Shown here: positions 46,661 to 59,259 of the stretch, piece by piece
Numbering within the stretch: position 1 is the stretch's first letter
Layout of the letters: each line of letters opens with the position of its first letter
NCBI GenBank assembly: GCA_020726505.1
Contig: JAHLEZ010000023.1
Location: 310,001-374,000 of the forward strand
Origin: Leptodontidium sp. MPI-SDFR-AT-0119
Taxonomy: Eukaryota; Ascomycota; Leotiomycetes; Helotiales; Leptodontidiaceae
Reading direction: 5' to 3'
DNA length: 64,000 nt
Translations under genes and position numbers: made by a program
Notes under the pieces: generated by a model
Seen by the model: the letters and a program-made list of their open reading frames with translations, nothing else
What the model was told of the DNA's origin: nothing
The model's database searches: none

Positions 46661-48085
46661 ACCCCCCCCTGCCTCCCTCCCACCACTTGGCTTCCCTGGC
46701 CATTCTTCGGCAGCCCGCCACAGATTGCGTCTGGCAATGAACACCGCCCTGTGATTGGCTGAATGCTGGAATTCTCGCAGGGCGGGCTTCCTAGTGACCC
46801 ACCACTGCAAACCTTCCAGAAGCACCAGAAGCCCCGCTAAAAGCTTCGAATCGGCGTGGCAATATGATCTGTTATCCTGTGCTATTACTCCAGATATATG
46901 ACTTGCCTATACCGCTCTAGTTAGGAAGGGAACAGGCAGTATCCAATGTACATGCGTGTGTAGTATGCAGCATTCAGCATGTGTTGAAGTTGTTAGGTAG
47001 TATGTTATGTATAGGTAATTGTGTGGCTGGCTATCTATTACAGCAACTACCTAGGTACTGTACAGTAGGTACAGTAGCGGTCTATCTAGCTAGGTACGAC
47101 GAGTACACGACCGACTGATCGCTGATAACTGACAACTGTATACTCTGCTCACTCCAACCTCCTCTTTCCACTGTCCCTCAGTCTGGCGATATTAAAGCCA
47201 AGTTGCTCCCCATATGTCGACCTTCTATTCATGTATCGCCCAGATTAATCCAATCCCGGAGTCACGATCGTCTCCCGCTGCTCTTATCAGTTCAGGAAGG
47301 CCGGCCGCGTCGACGGTATATTAATATGGGGCTGAACGCATTCCATGGTGCTTCTAGTGCTCGACATCAGCATCTACCGAGATGGATCATCGCTGTGGTC
47401 GTCAGCAATCCTAACCACATCCTATCCCATCCCCGACCGTGAATTATTTTCTAACCTTCCTCTTCGGCCTAGATCAACAAGAACAACCTCGGATACTCCT
47501 CCCAATGCCCACTCTCTACCGCACGACGCAGTGGAGAGGGGAGGGGAATCCTTGCGAGACAAACCAAGAGATGCAAGATAACCAAGAGATGCAAGATACA
47601 ACCAAGATGCAAGCAAGATGCAGAAGCAACGAGTGAAGAAGGAGATATTTGCTTATCCGAGAGAGAGACCAAGACGCTAGGAAAGACTGCATAGGATGAC
47701 TTGGATGATTGTTCAAGGGGGAAAGGCCCCGGAGGCTCCGTACCTAGACAATGCAAAGTTGCAGTCGGTAGTGGAATGCAGTGTTCATCACTAGAAACAC
47801 AGCCAACGGGGAAGGCTTTCAGCAGCCCAAGCCTCTCTGTTCAGCTTCAGACCGACAATTAGATTGAGAAGGAGCTGCAAGACATATACCCTTCGTACAG
47901 TACAGAGTTACTTACAGTGGCAATCTAGACAAGGAATCCATAACCCGTGATGGAAGACTTAACAGCAACCGACCTCCACTCAAGAGCCATACTCTAAACA
48001 ACACATCACGGCAAAAGCAGAGCGAGAAAAATGCAGCACAATACAATACAATTCAATTCAATTCAAATGCAAAACTTATCCTGCC

Positions 48086-48113
48086 AAAAAAAAAAAAAAA
48101 AAAAAAAAAAAAA
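48086..48113. repeat. poly-A homopolymer
   Basis: A run of 28 A following ctgcc. It lacks the flanks of a retroposed gene. Confidence 0.9.
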
Positions 48114-49987
48114 GGAAGCAAGACATCAATCACGTACCCATCATGCCATGCAACGAATCCAAGCTCCCCTTCTCCCCTCCTATTCGCGCAATCCTCGGGC
48201 ACAGATATGTTTCAGCTTCAGCACCTCACCACACCACCACATTCCTTCTTCTCCAACCCGCATCTTTCCCCTGAAAAGAGACCTTGGATATTTCATTCCA
48301 TCATATAAAACCACCCAACCATAACCACAACCACAACCACAACCCTCCCTCCCCCTCATCATCACCATCACCACCACCACAACCACCAACCAACAGCAAA
48401 AGATCACCCCTCTTCCCAGCGATCCCACACGCTCTTTTGCCACACCACGACAATCACCACTGTTATCCAGCCTATCCTATCACTCTCCCCTCCCTCCCCT
48501 CCCTACCCAGCCCCATGCCCAGCACTCCCAGCCACAGCCAGGACCATCATCGCCCCTCATTTAATCAATCAATCTACAACCACCTCCACCTCACCCTATC
48601 GTATCGCGATCGCGATCTTCAACCCTGCTTCCCATCTCGAATCTCAATCCATCCCCAATTTTTTTTTTTTATCTCAGCAGCACATCATATCATATCACAT
48701 CACCGCATATCCTCCGCTCCGAACCCACGCTTAACACCAGCACGAAATAGGATACCAACTCCGTTCCCAGCTTACGGGGCAGTAACCGGTAACAGTGCAC
48801 CAAAAGAAAAAAATGCACCGCGTTTGCCGTTGCTTATTTGTATTGTTCCGGTGCTTGATTTCTACTGTAAATTCTGGGTTATATCCATCCATCTTATCCA
48901 TCTATCTATCTAAGAATTTACCACTCTTAATAAGGCACTATATCGTAACTGAGGAATAGAGCAAAGCAGCTTGAGGCTCATCGCCACAGGCAAGGTAGAA
49001 AACCTAGTTATGTCTCACAAGACAAAAGATGCAGCTTCCCGAGGCAAGCACTTACCACTTGTGGATGCTTGCATGAGAATACTGAGCTGAACTGTTGGGT
49101 GCGGAACTTGCATCAGGCACCTTGAAGTCTCACTTTACTTGTCACGTTGGGCTATTTCAATTGTACGATATATTCCACTCCACTCCTCAATTTTCCTCTA
49201 TTATTTACGTATAACTATCCCTCCAGATTTTGAAGGAAAGGGCAATTGCAAGGCAAAGAAATTCATCCACTCATGTATCCATCAGACTTGATGTTACTGG
49301 ACAATTCCACTTCACAATACTTTCAACTTATTGTCGCCCAGCTTACCTGATTTTTAGTGCTTAATCTTCCCTTAGAATTTACTCATTCTTATCCGCTTTC
49401 AGTAATCGTTGAGCTGCTTCAATGCAAGCTACCTCCCATCTATCTACCTGCCTTTCTAGTATTTGTCCATGAAGCAGCCGAGCATCAGTCATTCCATGAC
49501 TCAGAATCTAAGATTCGCTTCTGCGTCTACCACCCTCAGCTCTAGCATAACTCGTATATGAAGAAAAAAACAAACAGGCAGTACGAATGAAGACTCTCTG
49601 CATGTACATGCAGCTTACCTACAATGACTCTATCCTCGCCTTCAAGCCAGCTTCTTCGTCAGGGTTTGCGTGTAATCACGTGATACACATCTCCAATTTA
49701 CCTGCAGCTGAAACTTAAGCGTGTTGAGTCTTCAAGTGACTCATTATATGCACTTATTCATCTTTCGTACATACCCGTCTCTCTATCCTATCTTACCCAA
49801 TGCTAACCGCCTTAAATCTGGTCCGAATCGAATAGTAAACAAACTTCTACAAATAAAAGGCCAAGCCTCGGCTCCCTATCCCTCACCCCCACCTCAGACT
49901 CACATCTCATCTCATCCACATCTCAACACCACACCGAATACCGGGCCATCTAATCCCCCGCCACATCCTCACATCTTTCCCTAAAAC

Positions 49988-49994
49988 TATAAAG
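49988..49994 (+). promoter_or_regulatory. TATA-box-like element near the methyltransferase start
   Basis: TATAAAG about 30 bases upstream of the ATG at 50020. If used, the leader would be very short, so it may be incidental. Confidence 0.25.
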
Positions 49995-50019
49995 ACACAT
50001 CCACTCTCAGTCCCAAGAA

Positions 50020-51191
50020 ATGCCAGCCTCCAAAACAAGCACCGCCGAACTAGCACTCCACTTCATCGAAACTCGAGTAGACCCAACAACCAGCTCCGCA
50101 GGTCTAATGTCTCAACTCGCCCACCGTCAAGAATTGATCGCCTACTGGGACATCCAACCAGGCTCGAGAGTACTGGAGATAGGATGTGGCCAGGGAGATA
50201 CAACAGTTGCGCTTGCGGATGCGGTGGGGGAGAATGGGAAAGTTGTTGCGATTGATCCGGGGAGTCCTGATTATGGTAAGTTTGGCGTCTTTCTTATGTT
50301 AGAAGTTTTCTTCGATTACACTTCTTTCTAGTTTCTACTCTAAAAATCCGCAATTTCTGTCTTGTTCGAGAAAAGTGCAGCATCATTTGAAAGAGGAAGA
50401 AAGGGACAAACCAGCCTCGACCCTAGCAGCACAAAACAAACAAACAAATCTAACACTCCTCCCCAGGCTCACCCGCAACCCTCGCCCAAGCCCAGGCACA
50501 CATCCTCTCCACACCCCTCGGACCACGCATCACATTCCAATTCATCTCCCCCCTCCTCTACCTCTCAACCTACACCGGGCCCGCGTTCGACTACATCGTC
50601 CTCTCGCACTGCATCTACTACTTCGCGACTCCATCCTCCCTCCCAACCCTCCTCGCCTCTCTCCTCCCCCACACCAAAACCCTCTGCATAGCAGAATGGT
50701 CCCTGCACGCCTCCTCCCTAAACCAAGTCCCGCACGTCCTAACCGCCCTCCTCCTCTCCACCCTCGAGAGCAAGAGAGGCGAGGAGAGCAGTAGGAATAT
50801 AAGGACTGTGCTGTCACCTGCTCAGATCACATCTGCAGTTCTCTCCACTCCAACCACCTCCACAGCCACTACCACTAACACCCCGTCTGAAACCCCAACC
50901 CCAAACCCGCACCAGAAATTCCACCTCCTCAAACAAGCAACTCTCCCCTCAAACCCCTCCCTAGAAGACCCCTACTGGGAAACGAGCTATCTCCTGCGCA
51001 CGCGCGAGAAAGAAATCGCTCTCCTGAGAGAAAGGCAGAGGGGTGGGTTTGTGAGCGAGAGCGAGATTGTGGATGTTGAGGCTTGTTATGATGTTATTGA
51101 GGCTATGGTGGGGGGTTTGGAGGGCGGTGTTAAGGGGGTGGGATGTATGGATTTTTGGGTGGGCGTTTTTGGGCGGGTGGAGGTAGATTGA
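50020..51191 (+). CDS. SAM-dependent methyltransferase
   Basis: A 326-aa protein from exons 50020-50275 and 50467-51191 (intron 191 nt). Motif I, VLEIGCGQGD (residues 51-60), is the S-adenosylmethionine-binding glycine loop. VVAIDPG is the acidic end of strand 2, and FDYIVLSHCIYYF and KTLCIAEWSL are the later Rossmann strands. These place it in the methyltransferase-11/25 group. The C-terminal third has a Thr/Ser/Pro-rich insert and a conserved-looking end (ACYDVIEAMVGG). The substrate is unknown. No biosynthetic neighbours suggest a metabolite cluster. Confidence 0.88.
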
Positions 51192-52075
51192 TTTGTGAGG
51201 AAGGAGGGGAGGAGGGGAGAAAGGGAGGGGAGGGTTGTGAGGGGTTGATTTAGGGGTGAAAAAGAAGAGAAGAAGATGGGGAAGAAGGTAGTGTGAGTTG
51301 AAGGCATATTTCTAAGGCGTCTAAAATAAAGTGAAGCGAAGTGAAGAAAAGGGAATATCTGGCAGGTTTATTGATCATATTTGTGTTTGCATATTTTCTT
51401 CGTTATGAATAGGCTAGAGAAGTATCAAGTGGTTTGAGAAAGCACATTGAGTTCTTCTTTTTGTGTATTTCGCCGTTTGGTGTTCTTCCTTCTTCCTCTT
51501 TTGATGGGCTTGACTTGAATGACTTCTACCTTTTGTTGAACATACTAGGGATTCTATCCGTTAAAGCACGTGGCCTGTATCTAAGATTCCTAAATTTGCA
51601 CGACAGCTCTTGCTTTCTTATTTCCAATTCTTCTTATCCCCTCCCACCTCTTGACTCAACCTCACATCATCTCGCCTATTACAAAATTACCCTCCTAAGG
51701 ACTCATCCATCCTACCATACTTTCAGTGAAAATTTCAAGAAATATCAAATCTTGCTCTCTCTGGTAGATTTCAATAATGTTGTAAAGCTGCCTATGGATT
51801 ACCAGTCACCACCCCTCCTCCCCCCTCAGTCGAAAAACACCACACGATCAACAGGTCAAATCGAAAGAAACGCCTAAGATGGAGCCCAGATCACCTATCC
51901 CACCCCCATTTCCTCCCCTTCTCAAACCCAAATCAACCTCTCAAGCCCAAACCCAACTCCAAAGGTCGAAACACAAAGAACCAACCCCCCAATCATCCCA
52001 TTCCATCCTATCCTACCTCGCCAAACTCAAATTCCCACTTACCAACCTCGACCAGACCCACCATCTCAATTCCCC
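51192..52075. other. intergenic region, no gene seen
   Basis: 884 bases between the methyltransferase and the first secreted-family gene (convergent). C-rich runs give spurious open frames. Confidence 0.55.
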
Positions 52076-52966
52076 TCAAATACAAACAATCGGCGCCCTC
52101 CACGCAACAGCCACCTGACCATTCTCATTCACAGGAAACAAGCCTCCCCAGAGATAAGGTCTCCATTTCTTGATCGGGTGCGCGAACGGCTCGGTGTGGA
52201 AACTGCCGTACCAGATGTCGATTCCGTTGGCGTGGTTTTGATCCCACCACTGCGTGAGAGGGGTGTCAGTTTGTCGATTGGGTGATAGGGAGAGAGGGGG
52301 GAGGAGGGAAAAAAGAGGAGAGGGGGTGAGAAGGAGGGATAGGGAGGACTTACGTTGGCGATTCGGATGTCGACGTACATTGGGCGGGATGTTGCGAAAG
52401 ACCAGCGTGCTGCTAGCCACTGTGGGTGTGGAGTATGTCAGTCAGTCGGCTACTCGCACCCCAACTCCCCCAAAAGAATGAAAATGGAAAGGGGAGAGAA
52501 GGCCCTTACATTCCGAGCAACATGGTCATTATAGCCCACTAAGTTACACTACAACCAAGTCAGTAACTCACTCTCTTCAAAGCTTCAGACTAGACAGGAT
52601 ACATACCTGATTATCATAAACCCACAGAACAGCCCACCCATTCCAGCGACTCTTCTCCACATAAGCCACAGTACACATCTCCTTATCCCACACATTCGGC
52701 TTACACGTCGTAGTGACGACCTTGAAGAACGGGCCGTCTTCGATCGTCACGGTGACTTCTTCGCCGGGCTGCCAGGTTGTCGAGCGTGATGAGAGGATGG
52801 TGGATATGTCGGCGGTATGGTTGGTGTTTGGGAGGGGAGTGTGGGTGTTTGAGACGGGCTTGTAGGGGGGGTTGGATGGAGTATCGAGGGTTGGGAGGGC
52901 GGATGTTTGGATTGTGAGGATGAGGAGTGCGAGGATGGAGATGAGGAGGTTGGTTGCGGGCGTCAT
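52076..52966 (-). CDS. small secreted four-cysteine family protein, member 1
   Basis: A 212-aa protein from exons 52966-52607, 52548-52510, 52419-52354 and 52249-52076. The start is the ATG at 52966, followed by a signal peptide (LLISILALLILTIQTSA). The mature part has C-x8-M-C (TCKPNVWDKEMC), then TVAYVEKSRWNGW and WVYDNQC, NDHVARNWLAARWS, VDIRIAN and IDIWYGS. It ends with a cysteine one residue before the terminus (APIVCI). The C, MC, C, terminal-C pattern is shared with the genes at 53644, 55236 and 57220. Function and family name are unknown to me. It is divergently paired with member 2, with 677 bases between. Confidence 0.8.
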
Positions 52967-53643
52967 GTTTGAGAATATTGGGTGTTTCAGTGGGACTTGA
53001 GCTGGATGTCTAGGTATCAATAGGAATACTTAAAATACGAACACAACTTCTGAGACGAAAGTCAAAAGTCTTGACGTCAATTCTTAGTAGTAAACCAAAA
53101 CACAAGATACCGTAGGGTATCAGCGAGTACTCACTGTAGTCTAGTTCAACTATACAAGACTCCTCAAGTTATCTGGATCGATGGGAGTTGCTTAGTTGGT
53201 GTTTGTTATTGGTTTGACAGAAGAGAGCGAGTTCAAGGGAAGGAACAGGAGTATATATATATCTGTAAATCCTACGATGAGCCCGTGAACATGTAATTGC
53301 CTGCCCTAATCAATAGTCACTAATTTCAACTCTCGAATTCATCTGAATAATAAGTAGACTGTGCAGTGACTCTGAAGATAAAAGGACTTCCTCTTTCAAC
53401 GTCACATGTGACTCGATCGAGTATTCATCCAACTTTTAACCCACTCCTTCCAAACTATAAAGCTCAACCTGTTATACCAACCATACCATTCATCAGACAA
53501 CGAGTCCTTTTTCAATTGCTATCAACACGACCAAAAGTAAGTTCAACCTTCCTCCTCCAGACCGCCTCAAACTGCAGCCGCTTCTTACCTCTACTAACAA
53601 CTTCCATCGCAGCAAGAACTCAACAGCCAAAACAAACTTCAAA
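52967..53643. promoter_or_regulatory. shared divergent promoter of secreted-family members 1 and 2
   Basis: 677 bases between two related genes on opposite strands. A tatatatata run (53251-53262) lies about 290 bases upstream of member 1, and a TATAA (53456-53461) about 185 bases upstream of member 2. A joint control region is likely but unproven. Confidence 0.4.
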
Positions 53644-54416
53644 ATGCGTCTCTACAACCCTACAACTTTCTTGGCCCTCGCAACCCTCCTCTTCTTCCTC
53701 GCCACCTTCGCACTCACCTCTCCAACCGGTCAATATCTCGCCGCCAAGGAGAAGCAAACCCATTCAACCTTCAACACAACCTCCATGCACCAAAGAGACT
53801 CAACCTCTCTCTTCGCTGCCCAAACCGTAGCTTCACCTAATGGAGACGGAAATCACATCATCGTCACCCTCGAGCCCGGCGTAAACTTCGAGACATGTGC
53901 TCCTAACAAGAAGATGCCTACCATGTGCACCCTTGCCTACGTCGAGAAGAGCACCTGGGGTGGTTGGGGCGAGTTCTGGGTTTACGACAACGAGTGTAAC
54001 TGGCTCGGTGCTAATGATCATGTTGCGAGAAACTGGTAAGCTCTTCTTTCTCTCACCAAGCAAATCTGCTCTCTCAAAAGTCCAATCACGATATCACAAA
54101 TTCCATAATTCTTTCACTTCTGCAAACACATCTGTACCCCACCCTCAAACCCAGAGACTGACAATTCAACCCATCTAGGTTAGCAGCCCGCTGGTCACTA
54201 GCAAGCAAACTCCGCTGGTTCGTCGATATCCGCATCACCAACGCATGGACAGAGAAGAAGACCAAAGGCGTTGAGATCTGGTACGGCAACCACTATCTCG
54301 AGCCTTTCTACCGCCCTTTGTTCAAGTATTCGGCCTACGTTTACCTGGCTCAGTATGCGTCGAAGACTAAGGGAGATATTTATGCGGTTTGGAGAACCCC
54401 GTTCCTTTGTGATTAG
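53644..54416 (+). CDS. small secreted four-cysteine family protein, member 2
   Basis: A 209-aa protein from exons 53644-54035 and 54179-54416. The signal peptide is hydrophobic (FLALATLLFFLATFALTS). It is the closest relative of member 1: TCAPNKKMPTMC, then TLAYVEKSTWGGW and FWVYDNEC, the block NDHVARNWLAARWS, VDIRITN and IWYGN. A cysteine lies one residue before the end (TPFLCD). Its only intron falls at ARNW, within two bases of the second intron of member 1; members 1 and 2 share this position, while member 1 has two more. Function is unknown. Confidence 0.85.
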
Positions 54417-55235
54417 AGGGGATTAGGTGGCTGGTCTCCATCCTTGAGAAATCTGAGATGGCTATGCATTGCATTTCTGGGTAGATGGGATGTATGATAG
54501 TCGAGAGGCGTGCAAGACGGCATGGCATGGGAGCAGCCTTGCAGTTCTTCTAGCTGCATCGTTGAGAATTTGAGAAATCCGCAAACTTTCTCAGCATTCA
54601 AGTGCCCTGACCACGATGGGAATGAATTAGTAGAATTGAACCGTGTTGCTCTACGACCGCTTTTCCTTTCCTAGCCAAGCATTGTGTGCAATCCATTAAC
54701 AAGCGGCGTGAAAGAAAACCGGAGATACTAGTGAGGCCAAGACGCTAGCTAAGCGAATCAAAACATTCCATCAAGTTTTTCCTTGTCTCGAGCCGGTTTG
54801 ATATGCTATGTACGGTACTTTCTGTGCGAGGCTTTCGCCGCGTCGCATCGCTACCCATGAATAGATTTAAAATTAGGCTTTGTGATTTTAATTTCCGAGC
54901 AGCCATTCAGTGCTCAAGTTCAAAACGAACTGTACGTATAAAACGAAAGATTTCTCATCGATCTTGTCAACTCGAACACCTTCCTTGCTGAGACTAAGAC
55001 CCCGAGCATCCACAAACGTTGGACAACTTCTAGTTGACGCATCTTGTACTTCAGAAACCTGTGAGTGTAATCCTTGTTTCCCGAGTCACCCTGAACATTC
55101 TGCTAACATTTCATCTACAAGTTTTTCTCACACACGATCAAGAGGCGCTTGCCGAACATGACCACTGTTCTCCCCGCCATCCACTCCACGCCTATTCTCT
55201 ACAGCTCTAGCTGCCTCTATTGACAACATCAAGAT
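54417..55235. other. intergenic region, no gene seen
   Basis: About 820 bases between members 2 and 3. It may hold the true start of member 3. Confidence 0.5.
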
Positions 55236-55638
55236 ATTGTCAAACGTAGAGCCCCTATTTCCAATCAGCGGCGATGGTGGATCTGGCAATCCCGAACCAG
55301 TATTCTATCAGTCTCAAATCGGGGGTTTCTTCCTCGCCTGCAAGCTCAACCTAGGAGACCAACACATGTGCAGCTTCGCTCTGCTTGAGGACAGTGGCCG
55401 GAAAGGAGGAGTATCAGTCGACATCTTCGGCCACAAATGCAACTGGATCAGAAATGAAGCTCCTGCACGAGAAAAATTGAAGACGATCAAATCCTTCACA
55501 ACTAGTCTCCGCCCCAAGCTCTTGGATGTGCACATGGATCTCGGTTATCCTCAGGCTGGAATACCTTCACATCTTAGTATTGGGAATGGAAAGGAGCAGA
55601 TATACTTCGTTACGAGACTTCCATTCTACTGCAGATAG
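55158..55638 (+). CDS. small secreted four-cysteine family protein, member 3, 5' end uncertain
   Basis: The supported part (55237-55638) encodes ACKLNLGDQHMC (C-x8-M-C), SFALLEDSGRKGG, IFGHKC, and the end PFYCR with the terminal cysteine one residue before the stop. These match members 1, 2 and 4. The signal region is unclear. In the supported frame, STALAASIDNI looks like a cleavage site, but the nearest ATG (55158, MTTVLPAIHSTPILYS) is in another frame and hits a stop. Either a one-base frameshift lies between, or an upstream exon exists. It is shorter than its relatives. Confidence 0.55.
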
Positions 55639-57219
55639 AGTGTGTCGACACGGGGGAAGGTTTTGGTTGCATTTCTGATAGCGGTCTTGAACATGGCTAT
55701 CTTCTTTATCGATGAGTTTCGTTCTTGTCAAGATAGACTGGGTATTCTGGACATTGACGTTGTGCAGCGTTTAAGCTATGTCGTGTTTAGCTGAAACATC
55801 ACTAGCAATTTTACTGTGCAGGTAAACTCACCCTTCTCAGTCTTATTCTAGGTGACAGTGCCCCAAAAAATCATCCTCCTTTGACGTTGAATAGTGCTAT
55901 ACTTCATGCAGATCAAGACCGTCCCACGGCTCACTGGATGATTTAGACGACGGTTTGGTTGTGCCAACACGAAAATCCAGCGCTGTAGGTGGAATTCAGA
56001 AGATTGACTTCCTCTTCTTCTCGAAGACTTATAAAATTGAACAATCAAGTCAGCTTCCTGCTCATGTACCCATGGATGGGTTAGAGAATCACGAGACGTC
56101 TATTCCAAATTGAAGTTACTTCCTTCTTCACAATCCTGACGATTAAACCTGAGTTTAGACATCCAGGCAAGTCATATCAAAACCAATAATTACCATGGAA
56201 ACATTCAATTAATGAGTGATTAGGTCGCCGTAGAACAACAGAATGTCTTAAAACCCCCACATGACATTAATGGTTTGGCTCTGTGATGAGTGTAAATGGG
56301 GTGACAAGATCTTGAAGTAAGTTCGATATTTACTTCGAAGATGGGACCATGCGGACCTGCCATCCAACCCCACTTAATTCAGGAGCCAAGTAGCAAGATT
56401 CATGTCGATTCTACAGTCACCAGAGGTATCACATAGTAGAAGGTCTCTATTGCTCACAGATGATAAGCAATTTTAAGTTATGGACATTAAGCTGGCGGGA
56501 TGACTGTGCTCCTGCTAACTCTCTTCCACGTCCGCAGTGAAAGGTGAGTCCGCTGATCAATGGTAGGTGAATGGAGTAGTTTACCTGTCAGACTCCGAAA
56601 GTAAAAAGTTTACAGAATGAAGGGTAATCTTAACGGATTAAAGAAGTGTTTCTTAGGTGAATCAAATCTCTCCTGGTATGGAGTTGCCATCTAATGCCAA
56701 ACTCGGCCGGAAAACCGTGAATGTTCGTCCCAAAGGAGCCATGTCATTGCAGCTCGAGCCGAATTCCACCACCTCAATAATCACCTCGATCTATTCTTAG
56801 TGGCAAAGCTTGGACCAGCAGGAGGTAGATAAAACCTCTGTCTTTTGCTTCGAGGATCTACTCCTCCTTCTTCCTTAAACAGCCATACACAACCTCTCGA
56901 GCAACCTCTCCCTTCTCAAAGAAGGCAAGTCTCCTACTGTAAGTACTTATTCCTCTGGATTCTCCTATCCGATCTTCACGTACCTTGTTTTGCTTTGTGT
57001 CTGTTCGGATTTGTGCTGACATTTATCGTTTTCAAAGTCAACAAAGCCAAGAGCTGAACAAATTTCTGCCAAATCGCAGACCAAAAAAGCCCCCGAATTG
57101 GGACATACACTGGTACCTTATAAAATCAGGTAAATATTCCGCTACCCTCATTATGTCCATTAGGGCTTGGTGCTGACACATTGAGCCAGATCACCAATCC
57201 TTCTGCCTCTCCCTTCAAC
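55639..57219. other. intergenic region, no gene seen
   Basis: 1.58 kb between members 3 and 4. No supported coding region. Confidence 0.5.
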
Positions 57220-57927
57220 ATGGGTTCCTCGACACCCCATAGCATGGTCCTTCTGACCTCCCTCATCCTCCTCCTTACATACTTCAACGCTATCGTACTT
57301 GGTGCCCCCGCTCCCCCAACCGAAGTTGTTGGCGTCGGCGCTGAAGCAATCTCCAATATCACCGACACCGATTTCCTCCTGAACTCTCGCAACGACCTCA
57401 ATACCCAGAGCAGCCTCACCACCGTCGTCGTACAGGGAAACCCAGACAACGGTGAGACCTGGAACCCCGAACCTCGGGTATCATGGTTTGCTTGCAAGCC
57501 TAGCAAGGATCACTTCGATATGTGCACCGCTGCATACGCAAGCAAGAGCGAGAAATCCGGCCCCAATCTCCGCTACGATCTCGTCATATACGACCATAAC
57601 TGCATTCGCCTTGGAGCCTGGACCAATCAAGACATCGCTGGCCTAGCCACTGGCGAGGGAACTAATGATGTCCATGGATGGGACTTCAAGGCCGTCAACC
57701 TCCCGTACAACCTCATCGTCTACCAGCCCTCATGGTTCGTTCCTTCAAACGTCAACCATTACGCCCCTTGGGACATGTTCCTCAAGTACGGTGCCTACTT
57801 TTCCCGTCCCTTCTATTGGAGAGACTGGGGTAATGAGTGGTATGCTTCCGAGCGCAAGAAGTCTGTTACCTGGGGTTCTGGTACGACTTATGATTTCTGG
57901 CGTGTGGTTTTCAACTGCAAGAATTAG
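57220..57927 (+). CDS. small secreted four-cysteine family protein, member 4
   Basis: A 235-aa single-exon protein from the ATG at 57220. Signal peptide: MVLLTSLILLLTYFNAIVLGAP. The mature part has the family pattern ACKPSKDHFDMC, TAAYASKSEKSG, VIYDHNC and a terminal cysteine two residues from the end (VFNCKN), with a longer middle rich in Tyr and Trp (FYWRDWGNEWYASE). It is the most diverged and the only clear intronless member. Function is unknown. Confidence 0.82.
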   Translation: MGSSTPHSMVLLTSLILLLTYFNAIVLGAPAPPTEVVGVGAEAISNITDTDFLLNSRNDLNTQSSLTTVVVQGNPDNGETWNPEPRVSWFACKPSKDHFDMCTAAYASKSEKSGPNLRYDLVIYDHNCIRLGAWTNQDIAGLATGEGTNDVHGWDFKAVNLPYNLIVYQPSWFVPSNVNHYAPWDMFLKYGAYFSRPFYWRDWGNEWYASERKKSVTWGSGTTYDFWRVVFNCKN

Positions 57928-59259
57928 ATGCTTGGGTTTTCGCCTACCGGTCAATCAAAGCCCTCTGGTCAGAGCTTTGTTTCGGGATGGATTGAATTTG
58001 ATTCGGAGGGTTCGTCTCTTGCACAGTGGGCAGCAAGGATAAGTGTTGACTTGAGGAAATAACGATTGCGATGCTTTGTTTCTTTTTCGGGTTTGAGCGT
58101 TTGCTTTTGATGCATATATTGCAAGGTTATCAACTGTGAGCTTGAGAATTAGGTGGTTTCCGCGGGTATCTGCCTCTTCTGTTAGCATTCACAAATTCAA
58201 TAAACTTTTGCCTTACAACATGAACATGAAGACCGTTTTGGACATTAACGAAGCTCGACTCATACCCGCACCTGCCAGGCCCAGGCGAAGCCGTTCTTTG
58301 AGAATTGGTAGGTACTTAAGTAGTATTTAACTATATGTGCATTTTCCAAAGTGAAGTTGGAAGCCAGGCCTCTCGTAGTGCAACATTACCGAAAGTATCC
58401 CAAAGACTGCTGTCAGGATTCATTTCCGCTTCCAGGATTTTTTCCCCGGGGACCACGAGAAGTGTAATCTTAGGGGTTGGCCGTTGAGAAACCAGGACTT
58501 AAGATTTAAAGAGATGAATAAAAGAAAAGTTGTGATAGTAACTAATTTAAGATTTCTCAAGGTTTAATTTCTATCTTGAGATACGAGTAGGACTCGTTCA
58601 CTAACTTCTTGGCTGATGGGATAATATGTTGATGAGATATTGATATCATTTTAAGCATATATGTTTGAATTTGAGATAATTGACTTCAAGTACATGTATT
58701 ATTAACCACTCTCTAGTTTTTTTCCACAGCTACTATCCATGTTTTGCCTATTCCTTTAAACATTTTCGTAACAATCGTGTCTCAAACAAAGCAAGAGAAC
58801 CAAACATCTGGGAAGATATTTGGTGTTTAAGACGTGTTGATCTTTAGTTACGTGTCTTTCTGTCACACCAAAAGTGACGCTGGTTTTCATAAAAGGAAAG
58901 GAAAGAAAAATCTCCCTAAGAACACTCGCGCTGGAACCATCACTCAATTACCACTACAAGTTCAGGCTTACTTTAATCATCATGAATCACATTACAAGGG
59001 CCCTCATTAAATGACCAAGTTCTTTGCTCCCGCCAGAATCCACCCTCGGCTGCTGAACTCAGTGCAATCCTTCCAACGTCTTCTCACTCTATGGCTGCCG
59101 TGTCAATGGGAGGTGCTTCGTCACTGGCACTAGTGCGGCGTACTCAACGAAGCAAGAACACCCTTCTTCGCTGTCAGCTGGATGGCGTCGATGAGTCGGG
59201 CTGAAACCAATTCCCGAGCTTTGTTTACTTTACCAAGCACGCACCAGGAAGCGAGAAGC
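57928..59259. other. intergenic region, no gene seen
   Basis: 1.33 kb, AT-rich, without a supported gene. Confidence 0.55.

Larger units (their letters stand above)
45077..50019. other. long low-complexity upstream region of the phosphodiesterase, no gene seen
   Basis: About 4.9 kb. From 45.6 to 46.7 kb it is G/purine-rich on the plus strand and full of short tandem runs. The rest is AT- and C-rich with poly-A and cac/acc runs. Open frames there are low-complexity. It probably includes the promoter and 5' leader of the phosphodiesterase gene and the promoter of the methyltransferase gene. Confidence 0.55.

Noticed and set aside
48284..48913. 209-codon Pro/His/Ser-rich frame
   Set aside because: Produced by cac/ccat low-complexity DNA; other frames there are equally open.
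53366..53830. 154-codon frame overlapping secreted-family member 2
   Set aside because: A shadow frame in the promoter and first exon; member 2 has a signal peptide and family motifs.
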